Source: an uncultured Clostridia bacterium
Lineage (GTDB): Bacteria; Bacillota; Clostridia; Christensenellales; CAG-314
DNA: 7,582 nt
Direction of reading: 5' to 3'
Assembly: GCA_937875645.1 (NCBI GenBank)
Contig: CALLXO010000032.1
Span: forward strand, 1-7,582
Shown: piece after piece, positions 1-5,356 of the stretch
Layout: every line of letters begins with the position of its first letter
Numbering within the stretch: position 1 is the stretch's first letter
Made by a program: the position numbers and the translations under genes
Notes under the pieces: generated by a model
The model's database searches: none
Told to the model about the DNA's origin: nothing
Seen by the model: only the letters and a program-made list of their open reading frames with translations

Positions 1-187
1 GTTCTATCTCGCTGCCGGTATATGGAATTGTAATATTAGCACCTGAATAAATATATTTATCTTTGCCGGTAGGGTCCACAACTCTGATGTAAACAGGCGT
101 TACCGAGTCTTTTTTGCATGCGGTAAGACAGCATACAGTTGCAAATATCAGCATCACACATATGGTGATACTTAAAAATCTTTTCAT
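1..187 (-). CDS. Predicted lipoprotein, N-terminal part only (cut by window edge)
   Basis: An open frame of 62 codons runs from an ATG at 187-185 to the left edge without a stop, so the C-terminal part lies outside the window. The N-terminus is a lipoprotein signal peptide: MKR, a hydrophobic stretch (about residues 4-20), then a lipobox Leu-Thr-Ala-Cys with Cys24 as the expected lipidated residue, followed by charged KKD. Signal peptidase II processing and anchoring on the outer face of the membrane are therefore likely. The start is supported by GGAGGA at 195-200, 7 nt upstream. The visible mature part (PVYIRVVDPTGKDKYIY and onward) looks like a beta-rich extracellular domain, but I do not recognise the family and assign no function. 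It lies downstream of the tuf terminator with its own candidate promoters, so it is probably a separate transcription unit. Confidence 0.85.
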   Translation of the reverse strand, partial: MKRFLSITICVMLIFATVCCLTACKKDSVTPVYIRVVDPTGKDKYIYSGANITIPYTGSEIE

Positions 188-194
188 TTTAAAA

Positions 195-200
195 TCCTCC
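195..200 (-). promoter_or_regulatory. Ribosome binding site of the lipoprotein gene
   Basis: Read on the minus strand this is GGAGGA, 7 nt before the ATG at 187. It fixes the start of the truncated lipoprotein gene, which is otherwise supported only by its signal peptide. Confidence 0.85.
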
Positions 201-259
201 GAATTATTTTTTAAAATAGATTAACTTTTGTATATTATATTGAATTAACAAATATTGTT

Positions 260-268
260 ATTATATCA
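260..268 (-). promoter_or_regulatory. Possible second promoter (extended -10 only) for the lipoprotein gene
   Basis: The minus strand reads TGATATAAT, an extended -10 (TGn plus perfect TATAAT). No good -35 is present at 16-18 bp, so it would depend on the TGn contact. A short inverted repeat (TAACAA, 3-nt gap, TTGTTA, 246-260) lies at the expected start point. In DNA this AT-rich both could be chance. Confidence 0.35.
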
Positions 269-308
269 TTAGTGAATAAAAAATCATTTGCAAATCAGAA
301 TTTCGCTC

Positions 309-330
309 TCACATAAATATACCCTCCTTT
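309..330 (-). other. Strong Shine-Dalgarno followed by an AUG-UGA start-stop in the lipoprotein leader
   Basis: The minus strand reads AAAGGAGG at 323-330 and then, 8 nt after GGAGG, ATG (314-312) followed at once by TGA (311-309). An overlapping GTG (312-310) would open a five-codon peptide MRAKF ending at TGA 297-295. No longer frame follows. It lies about 120 nt upstream of the lipoprotein ATG and downstream of the promoter at 371-399, so it would be part of the leader RNA. It may be a regulatory start-stop or leader peptide, a gene remnant or chance. Confidence 0.3.
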
Positions 331-370
331 TTATTAATTGTGCAGATTACCATTTTAGTTTGGCTAATTT

Positions 371-399
371 ATTATAGCACGTCAAACTGTTTATTTCAA
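371..399 (-). promoter_or_regulatory. Sigma-A type promoter for the lipoprotein gene
   Basis: On the minus strand, -35 TTGAAA (394-399), a 17-bp spacer and -10 TATAAT (371-376), with a TGC just upstream of the -10 giving an extended -10. Transcription would start near 364 and give a leader of roughly 175-180 nt before the ATG at 187. The promoter is flanked by an imperfect inverted repeat, TGGCTAATT (361-369) and AATTTGCCA (404-412), which match in eight of nine positions. Confidence 0.7.
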
Positions 400-531
400 C
401 ACTAATTTGCCATTAAACATAAGATTTTTATTACTTTTAACTTTATTAATATCAGCCGTTTACCTATCCCACAACATTTTTTTTAACAAAGTAGCCGCCG
501 TTTTTTGGTAATTATGGTGACTTCAACCCAT

Positions 532-564
532 AAAAAAAGGACCTTGCTTTTGCAAAGTCCTTTT
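532..564 (-). terminator. Intrinsic terminator of the str operon, after tuf
   Basis: On the minus strand the RNA forms AAAAGGAC, one U-G wobble and UUGC pairing with GCAA and GUCCUUUU around an AAAA loop: a 13-bp stem, then seven Us counted from the 3' arm. It starts about 21 nt after the tuf stop codon. A GC-containing stem, tetraloop and U-tract make a textbook Rho-independent terminator. The opposite strand has only a short T-run after the stem, so the terminator is mainly one-directional. Confidence 0.93.
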
Positions 565-585
565 GATTAATTTGATAAGAGTTTA

Positions 586-1794
586 TTAGCTAAGAATTTT
601 GGTCACAACGCCCGAACCTACTGTCCTGCCGCCTTCGCGGATAGCAAAGCGCAATCCTTCTTCAATAGCGATAGGAGTAATAAGTTTTACGGTGATGGTG
701 GTGTTGTCGCCCGGCATAATCATTTCGGTACCTTTAGCCAACTCGATACTTCCGGTAACGTCAGTTGTACGGAAATAGAACTGTGGACGGTATCCGTTAA
801 AGAATGGGCTGTGGCGTCCGCCTTCTTCCTGTTTTAAGACGTATATTTGAGCTTCGAAGTCTTTGTGGGGTTTAATAGTACCCGGCTTGCAAATAACTTG
901 TCCTCTCTCAATATCTGTCCTTTGTAAACCACGGAGCAACAAACCAACGTTGTCCCCTGCATACGCTACGTCAAGCAACTTACGGAACATTTCAACACCG
1001 GTAACAACGGTCTTTTTAACTTCTTCCTGCAAACCTACAATTTCCACCTGATCAAGAGGCTTAATTTCGCCACGGTCCACTCTGCCTGTTGCGACTGTGC
1101 CGCGACCGGTAATTGTAAACACGTCTTCGACCGGCATCAAGAAGGGTTTTTCGTTGTCTCTTTGAGGAGTAGGAATGTACTCATCAATAACGTCCATAAG
1201 GTCCTTAATGCATTGATAACGAGGGTCATCAATAGCAGCTCCAGCAACAGCAGCATCCATAGCGACTTTTGCACTGCCCTTAATAATGGGTGTATCATCG
1301 CCGGGGAATTTGTACTTGCTAAGAAGCTCTCTAACTTCCATCTCGACTAACTCGATTAACTCGGGGTCGTCGACAAGGTCGGTTTTGTTTAGGAAAACGA
1401 CAATATAAGGAACGTTAACCTGTCTGGCGAGCAGGATGTGCTCACGAGTTTGAGGCATAGGACCGTCAGCGGCAGATACAACTAAAATTGCTCCGTCCAT
1501 CTGTGCGGCGCCTGTAATCATGTTTTTAACATAGTCGGCGTGCCCCGGGCAGTCAACGTGGGCATAGTGACGATTATCTGTTTGGTACTCAACGTGAGAT
1601 GTATTTATTGTGATTCCGCGTGCTTTCTCTTCGGGAGCCTTATCGATTTGGTCATAATGCATAACTTCCGCTTTGCCTTGCATTGCCATAATCATTGTAA
1701 TAGCGGCAGTCAATGTTGTTTTGCCGTGGTCTACGTGACCTATCGTACCTATATTGACGTGCGGCTTGCTTCTGTCAAATTTCTTTTTTGCCAT
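586..1794 (-). CDS. tuf: Elongation factor Tu (EF-Tu)
   Basis: EF-Tu is the GTPase that delivers aminoacyl-tRNA to the ribosomal A site in the cytoplasm. The 402-residue protein is complete and shows the GTPase motifs in order: P-loop GHVDHGKT (19-26), switch I RGITI (59-63), DCPGH (81-85), NKTD (136-139) and a GSAK G5 region (173-176). Beta-barrel domain 2 follows (about 218-310, with [10 protein letters not shown]), then domain 3 (about 311-402) with [22 protein letters not shown] and [12 protein letters not shown]. It is slightly longer than the roughly 394-396 residues usual in bacteria; by eye the difference is a 7-residue Ala/Asp-rich insertion after GSAK (about 178-192). The start has GGAGGA 8 nt upstream (1803-1808). 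It is last in the operon, 97 codon-free bases and a separate promoter after fusA, and is followed by a strong terminator. Confidence 0.98.
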   Translation of the reverse strand: MAKKKFDRSKPHVNIGTIGHVDHGKTTLTAAITMIMAMQGKAEVMHYDQIDKAPEEKARGITINTSHVEYQTDNRHYAHVDCPGHADYVKNMITGAAQMDGAILVVSAADGPMPQTREHILLARQVNVPYIVVFLNKTDLVDDPELIELVEMEVRELLSKYKFPGDDTPIIKGSAKVAMDAAVAGAAIDDPRYQCIKDLMDVIDEYIPTPQRDNEKPFLMPVEDVFTITGRGTVATGRVDRGEIKPLDQVEIVGLQEEVKKTVVTGVEMFRKLLDVAYAGDNVGLLLRGLQRTDIERGQVICKPGTIKPHKDFEAQIYVLKQEEGGRHSPFFNGYRPQFYFRTTDVTGSIELAKGTEMIMPGDNTTITVKLITPIAIEEGLRFAIREGGRTVGSGVVTKILS

Positions 1795-1851
1795 TTTGAG
1801 TTTCCTCCAATAATTTCTTAATTTTTAAATAAAATTCAATCAACGTGAACT

Positions 1852-1880
1852 ATTATAATATATTTGTGTAGTTTTAGCAA
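1852..1880 (-). promoter_or_regulatory. Internal promoter upstream of tuf
   Basis: In the 112-bp fusA-tuf gap the minus strand has -35 TTGCTA (1875-1880), exactly 17 bp of spacer and a perfect -10 TATAAT (1852-1857). Transcription would start near 1845, giving a leader of about 50 nt that contains the tuf Shine-Dalgarno. It would let EF-Tu, needed in large excess over EF-G and ribosomes, be made beyond the level of operon read-through. Confidence 0.75.
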
Positions 1881-1906
1881 GTTTATTTTGCAATTTATCT
1901 TAAAAC

Positions 1907-3994
1907 TCACAGTTTACCTGTTAGTTTGTCGGCGAGGCTCTTGGGCAATTCGGCATAGTGGTCAAATTGCATAGTGAAGTTGCCTCTTCCTTGTGTTTCG
2001 CTACGCAAATTGGTAGCATAACCGAACATTTCCGCTAAGGGGATAAAAGCGTGTATTGCCTGAATGCCACTTCGCGGTTCGATACCTGTTAGGTTGCCGC
2101 GTCTGCTAGAAATATCTCCCATAACGTCGCCTAAATATTCCTCCGGAAGGGTGACTTCCACTTTCATCATAGGCTCAAGTAAAACGGGGTCAGCTTTAAG
2201 AGAACCTTCCTTAAACGCCATACTGCCTGCGATTTTAAAAGCCATTTCAGAGGAGTCCACCTCGTGAGAACTACCGTCAAAAACAGTGACCTTAAAGTCT
2301 ACTACTTCGTAACCGGCTATAACGCCGCTTTTTGCCGCTGCTTGTATCCCTTGATTAACAGGCTGTATATATTCCTTAGGAATACTGCCGCCGACGGTTT
2401 TATCTTCAAACACATATCCGCTACCTGGCTGCAACGGTTCGAGACGAATTTTACAATGTCCGTATTGACCTTTGCCGCCGCTTTGGCGAACGTATTTGCC
2501 TTCCGCCTCCACCGTTTTACGAATAGTTTCTCGATAACTTACTTGCGGTTTACCTACGTTTGCTTCTACTTTAAATTCTCGCAGCAGTCTGTCTACGATA
2601 ACTTCGAGGTGCAACTCACCCATACCTGCGATAATAGTCTGACCTGTCTCTACATCTGTATAAGTTTTAAATGTTGGGTCTTCTTCGGCAAGCTTGCTCA
2701 AAGCTATACCCATTTTTTCCTGCCCCTGTTTTGTCCTTGGTTCGATAGCAACTCTAATAACAGGTTCGGGGAATATCATACTTTCGAGAGCGATAGGATG
2801 CTTTTCGTCACAGAGTGTATCGCCTGTGGAAGTTTCCTTAAGTCCTACAACGGCTACTATTTCGCCGGCGTAAGTCTCGTCAATCTCCTCCCTTTGGTTT
2901 GAATGCATCTGCAAAATTTTACTGATACGCTCTCTCTTGCCCTTAACGGAATTGTAAACGTAACTGCCGGTTTTTAGTGTGCCGCTATAAACACGCACAT
3001 ATGCTAACCTACCTACAAATGGGTCAGTAACTATCTTAAAGGCTAAACCACAAAAGTGATGGGTGTCGTCAGTATGACGAACCAGCACTTTATCGTGATC
3101 ATTTACGTCAAAACCCGTTGCATGGTCAATGTCAAGGGGGGAGGGCAAATAATCGATAATAGCATCTAAAAGCAGTTGTACCCCCTTATTTTTGTAAGAA
3201 GAACCGCACATAACGGGATTTAACTCCAGTTTAATGACAGCATCACGAATACCTTGCTTTAATTCCTCCACGGTGATTCTTTTGCCGCTTAAAAATTTTT
3301 CCGTCAAAGCATCGTCACGTCCTGCAATAAACTCCACAAGATTGTCACGGTGCTCTTTAGCGGTGTTTTTAAGCTCATCGGGAATTTCGCCTTCCGTTAT
3401 ATCTGTGCCCATTGTGTCGTTATAAAAATATGCCTTCATTTTAATAAGGTCAATTATACCGTTAAAATCTTCGGCACTACCTATAGGCAACTGAATGGGC
3501 ATTGCATTAGTTTTTAGCCTGTCCCGTACCATATTTAAGACGTTAATAAAATCCGCACCGTTAATGTCCATTTTATTAACAAAAGCAATACGAGGAACTT
3601 TATATTTTGTAGCTTGATGCCACACTGTTTCCGACTGCGGCTCAACGCCGCCTTTTGCGCAAAATACGGCAACAGCACCGTCTAACACTCTTAAACTCCT
3701 CTCCACTTCCACCGTGAAATCCACGTGTCCGGGAGTATCGATAAGATTGATACGGTAGTCTACGTTGTCGTCACGGTTAATCCAATGCACAGTAGTAGCA
3801 GCGCTGGCAATTGTAATGCCCCGCTCCTGCTCTTGCTGCATACTGTCCATAACCGCCGTACCCTCGTGGACCTCACCCATTTTGCGGGTTTTACCTGTAA
3901 AAAAGAGTATCCTTTCGCTTGTGGTAGTTTTGCCCGCGTCTATGTGTGCCATTATCCCTATGTTACGCACGTTTTGCAAAGGATATTTTCTCAT
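1907..3994 (-). CDS. fusA: Elongation factor G (EF-G)
   Basis: EF-G is the ribosomal translocase: GTP hydrolysis drives movement of tRNA and mRNA, and with RRF it also recycles ribosomes. The 695-residue product is complete and of normal family length. Visible are P-loop AHIDAGKT (16-23), switch I RGITI (58-62), DTPGH (86-90), NKMD (140-143) and G5 GSS (264-266). Domain II follows (about 300-400), domain III (about 410-485, with [10 protein letters not shown]), domain IV (about 486-605) and domain V (about 610-690, with SSRRG and [15 protein letters not shown]). The domain IV tip keeps His577 in SSHEVDSSE, the residue that enters the decoding centre. The start is fixed by AAAGGAG at 4001-4007, 6 nt before the ATG. 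That Shine-Dalgarno overlaps the rpsG stop codon, and only 11 nt separate the genes, so translation is probably coupled to rpsG. Confidence 0.98.
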   Translation of the reverse strand: MRKYPLQNVRNIGIMAHIDAGKTTTSERILFFTGKTRKMGEVHEGTAVMDSMQQEQERGITIASAATTVHWINRDDNVDYRINLIDTPGHVDFTVEVERSLRVLDGAVAVFCAKGGVEPQSETVWHQATKYKVPRIAFVNKMDINGADFINVLNMVRDRLKTNAMPIQLPIGSAEDFNGIIDLIKMKAYFYNDTMGTDITEGEIPDELKNTAKEHRDNLVEFIAGRDDALTEKFLSGKRITVEELKQGIRDAVIKLELNPVMCGSSYKNKGVQLLLDAIIDYLPSPLDIDHATGFDVNDHDKVLVRHTDDTHHFCGLAFKIVTDPFVGRLAYVRVYSGTLKTGSYVYNSVKGKRERISKILQMHSNQREEIDETYAGEIVAVVGLKETSTGDTLCDEKHPIALESMIFPEPVIRVAIEPRTKQGQEKMGIALSKLAEEDPTFKTYTDVETGQTIIAGMGELHLEVIVDRLLREFKVEANVGKPQVSYRETIRKTVEAEGKYVRQSGGKGQYGHCKIRLEPLQPGSGYVFEDKTVGGSIPKEYIQPVNQGIQAAAKSGVIAGYEVVDFKVTVFDGSSHEVDSSEMAFKIAGSMAFKEGSLKADPVLLEPMMKVEVTLPEEYLGDVMGDISSRRGNLTGIEPRSGIQAIHAFIPLAEMFGYATNLRSETQGRGNFTMQFDHYAELPKSLADKLTGKL

Positions 3995-4005
3995 TTTTTA
4001 CTCCT

Positions 4006-4476
4006 TTACCAACGATAGTGGGCAAACGCTCTGTTGGCTTCCGCCATACGGTGTACGTCTTCCTTCTTTTTGAAGGCGCCTCCCGTACTGTTGTAAGCGT
4101 CCATTAATTCGCCTGCTAAGCGCTGATTCATCTCACGCTCGCTACGATTGCGCGCATATGAAACCAACCAACGTATAGCAAGTGTTTGACGTCTTTCGGG
4201 GCGAATTTCCATAGGCACTTGATAGTTGCTTCCGCCTACTCTTCTCGCTTTTACCTCTAAAATAGGCATTATATTGTTTATAGCCTGATTAAATACTTCC
4301 ATCGGATCAAGATTCATTTTGCTTTTTATTGTATCAAAAGCTGTATAGACAATTTCCTGAGCTAAGCCCTTTTTGCCGTCATACATTATTTGGTTGATAA
4401 CCTTTGTAACAACTTTACTGTTGTATACTGGATCGGGTAGAACGTCCCTTTTGGGTACGCCACTTCTTCTTGGCAT
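4006..4476 (-). CDS. rpsG: 30S ribosomal protein S7 (uS7)
   Basis: S7 is a primary binder of the 16S rRNA 3' major domain. It starts assembly of the 30S head and lies near the mRNA exit channel and E site. The 156-residue protein matches the usual bacterial length. It has the N-terminal MPRR...[13 protein letters not shown], the conserved [12 protein letters not shown] beta-hairpin (about 76-92), RPERR (92-96), RWLVSYAR (102-109) and the C-terminal [20 protein letters not shown] at 4484-4490 sits 7 nt before the ATG and fixes the start. The stop overlaps the fusA ribosome binding site. In E. coli S7 represses the str operon by binding the rpsL-rpsG spacer; the spacer here is long and foldable, so similar autoregulation is plausible but not shown. 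Confidence 0.98.
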   Translation of the reverse strand: MPRRSGVPKRDVLPDPVYNSKVVTKVINQIMYDGKKGLAQEIVYTAFDTIKSKMNLDPMEVFNQAINNIMPILEVKARRVGGSNYQVPMEIRPERRQTLAIRWLVSYARNRSEREMNQRLAGELMDAYNSTGGAFKKKEDVHRMAEANRAFAHYRW

Positions 4477-4627
4477 ATAAATACCTCCTTATAATTTTTG
4501 TTTATCCTTACTTACAGCTAACTCAACGATTTTTTCGGAGAACCTTCTGCGTGAAAACGCATACTGCTGATTTGGAGGGACGAACAAAAATTTCATCCGA
4601 CCAATCAAAAGCTGTAATCACTTACCC
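4477..4627 (-). promoter_or_regulatory. Structured rpsL-rpsG intercistronic region, candidate autoregulatory element
   Basis: This 151-nt spacer is unusually long for an operon whose other gaps are 11-50 nt up to the tuf promoter. In the minus-strand RNA I can draw nested helices: an outer perfect 8-bp pair UUACAGCU/AGCUGUAA (4610-4617 with 4512-4519); GAUU/AAUC (4603-4606 with 4528-4531); UCGGA/UCCGA (4596-4600 with 4535-4539); and an apical hairpin UGCGU-UUUC-ACGCA (4548-4561). An alternative hairpin GAUGAA/UUCGUC (4592-4597 with 4579-4584) competes with the third helix. The rpsG Shine-Dalgarno lies just after the outer helix. In E. coli S7 binds the equivalent spacer to repress the operon. 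That this one does the same is inference from position and foldability; I did not match a specific S7 recognition motif. Confidence 0.5.
4482..4498 (-). promoter_or_regulatory. Ribosome binding site module of rpsG (copy of the rpsL module)
   Basis: The minus strand reads AAAATTATAAGGAGGTA, identical over 17 nt to the module at 5007-5023 before rpsL. It contains a full-strength AAGGAGG, 7 nt before the rpsG ATG. Confidence 0.85.
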
Positions 4628-5002
4628 CTATTTTTTGGGGCGTTTAACGCCGTATTTGCTGCGCGATTGCTTTCTGTTTGCTACGCCTGCAGTATCTAAT
4701 ACGCCTCTGACGATGTGATAGCGCACGCCAGGTAAATCCCTAACTCTACCGCCACGGATAAGAACAACGCTGTGCTCTTGAAGGTTGTGACCTTCACCGG
4801 GGATGTAGCAGGTACCCTCTTCGCCGTTTGAACGTCTGATCCTTGCAATCTTACGTAAAGCTGAATTGGGTTTTTTAGGGGATGTTGTGGTGACGTTTAA
4901 GCATACGCCTCTTTTTTGAGGGCAGCTGTTGAGTAATGGGTTTCTGTTTTTAGCCACACTTCTTTCCCTGCCTTGCTTAATCAATTGATTGATTGTTGCC
5001 AT
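4628..5002 (-). CDS. rpsL: 30S ribosomal protein S12 (uS12), with Arg at position 88
   Basis: S12 lies at the interface side of the 30S decoding centre, controls tRNA selection accuracy and is the main target of streptomycin-resistance mutations. The 124-residue protein has the normal length and the hallmark blocks CPQKRGVC (27-34), [10 protein letters not shown] (42-51), [20 protein letters not shown] (66-85), [12 protein letters not shown] (89-100) and the C-terminal [11 protein letters not shown]. Lys43, a common resistance site, is wild type. Position 88, Lys in E. coli and M. tuberculosis (K87 if the first Met is not counted), is Arg here, encoded by AGG at 4739-4741. Asp89, the residue methylthiolated by RimO in some bacteria, is kept. 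AAGGAGG at 5009-5015, 6 nt upstream, supports the start. Confidence 0.98.
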   Translation of the reverse strand: MATINQLIKQGRERSVAKNRNPLLNSCPQKRGVCLNVTTTSPKKPNSALRKIARIRRSNGEEGTCYIPGEGHNLQEHSVVLIRGGRVRDLPGVRYHIVRGVLDTAGVANRKQSRSKYGVKRPKK

Positions 5003-5006
5003 TGTT

Positions 5007-5023
5007 TACCTCCTTATAATTTT
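5007..5023 (-). promoter_or_regulatory. Ribosome binding site module of rpsL (copy of the rpsG module)
   Basis: The minus strand reads AAAATTATAAGGAGGTA, identical to 4482-4498. It is immediately preceded by, and overlaps by two bases, ATCCGACCAA (5022-5031), which is perfectly complementary to a segment of the rpsL-rpsG spacer (4595-4604). Confidence 0.8.
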
Positions 5024-5039
5024 GGTCGGATATAATAAG

Positions 5040-5306
5040 CTATTTAGCATTAGCCTCACTGTTTAACAAGCCGACAACGGATGCGATTTTATCTATGCCG
5101 CATAACTTTGCCAGCTGTTGTTTTGTTTTTGAAAGTACCGTTATTTTGACATTTTTAGAAGAGGCAAGACTATGCACCTTTTGGTAATAAGCATGGTCTA
5201 CATCCGTCGCCAAAATAATTTCCTTAATTTGATTGCGGTTTATACATTTGGTCACTTCTCTGAGTCCTACGACCTTGCTAAACCCGTCTAAACTATTTGT
5301 ATCCAT
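5040..5306 (-). CDS. ybxF: L7Ae/eL8-family RNA-binding protein (YbxF/RplGB type)
   Basis: Small bacterial members of the L7Ae family bind kink-turn RNAs; B. subtilis YbxF sits at the same place, between rpoC and rpsL. The 88-residue protein follows the family pattern: KVVGLREVTKCINRNQ (11-26), where Gly14, Glu17 and Lys20 match the RNA-contact segment; the strand IKEIILATDVD (27-37) with the A-x-D signature; NVKITVLSKTKQQLAKLCG (52-70), matching the usual v-p-hydrophobic then LGkacG block; and a hydrophobic C-terminal strand ASVVGLL. The cellular role in bacteria is uncertain, with ribosome association suggested. The ATG at 5306 has no Shine-Dalgarno, no in-frame upstream start exists before the rpoC end, and a strong promoter lies only 18 nt upstream. 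The rpsL start follows 37 nt after its stop. Confidence 0.9.
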   Translation of the reverse strand: MDTNSLDGFSKVVGLREVTKCINRNQIKEIILATDVDHAYYQKVHSLASSKNVKITVLSKTKQQLAKLCGIDKIASVVGLLNSEANAK

Positions 5307-5324
5307 AAAATGACGCCATTTGTG

Positions 5325-5353
5325 ATAATAGCAAAAATGTTGACATCTGTCAA
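5325..5353 (-). promoter_or_regulatory. Near-consensus extended -10 promoter between rpoC and ybxF
   Basis: On the minus strand, -35 TTGACA (5348-5353, perfect), exactly 17 bp of spacer, and -10 TATTAT (5325-5330, one mismatch) preceded by TGC for an extended -10. The -35 begins 3 nt after the rpoC stop codon. It is one arm of a palindrome TTGACA-TC-TGTCAA (5340-5353) that could also be an operator. Transcription would start near 5317-5320, about 11-14 nt before the ybxF ATG, and would uncouple the str genes from rpoBC. Confidence 0.75.
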
Positions 5354-5356
5354 GTT

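Larger units (their letters stand above)
188..585. other. AT-rich intergenic region between tuf and the lipoprotein gene
   Basis: About 400 bp without a convincing protein gene on either strand. It holds the tuf terminator (532-564), a good minus-strand promoter (371-399), a second possible extended -10 (260-268), a consensus Shine-Dalgarno followed by an AUG-UGA start-stop (309-330), and the lipoprotein ribosome binding site (195-200). The stretch 413-531 shows nothing I can assign apart from homopolymer-rich AT sequence and a short GC-rich patch near 493-500. Confidence 0.8.

Noticed and set aside
246..260. Inverted repeat TAACAA-ATA-TTGTTA as an operator
   Set aside because: Only six A/T-rich pairs in very AT-rich DNA; it is mentioned with the weak promoter but not supported alone.
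2264..2902. A 212-codon open frame on the plus strand
   Set aside because: It lies wholly antisense to the intact fusA gene, has no ribosome binding site, and its composition (Phe, Tyr and Cys rich) is that of a reverse-complement shadow.
4477..4627. A kink-turn in the rpsL-rpsG spacer that the neighbouring L7Ae-like protein might bind
   Set aside because: I looked for a three-nucleotide bulge followed by tandem G-A/A-G pairs between two helices and found no arrangement meeting the consensus.
4470..4718. A plus-strand frame covering the rpsL-rpsG spacer
   Set aside because: It overlaps the ends of both ribosomal genes antisense and has no recognisable domain; the spacer is better explained as structured RNA.
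5339..5353. Intrinsic terminator after rpoC
   Set aside because: The possible hairpin has only five to six AT-rich pairs before a five-U run. It is too weak to call and the same bases form a promoter.
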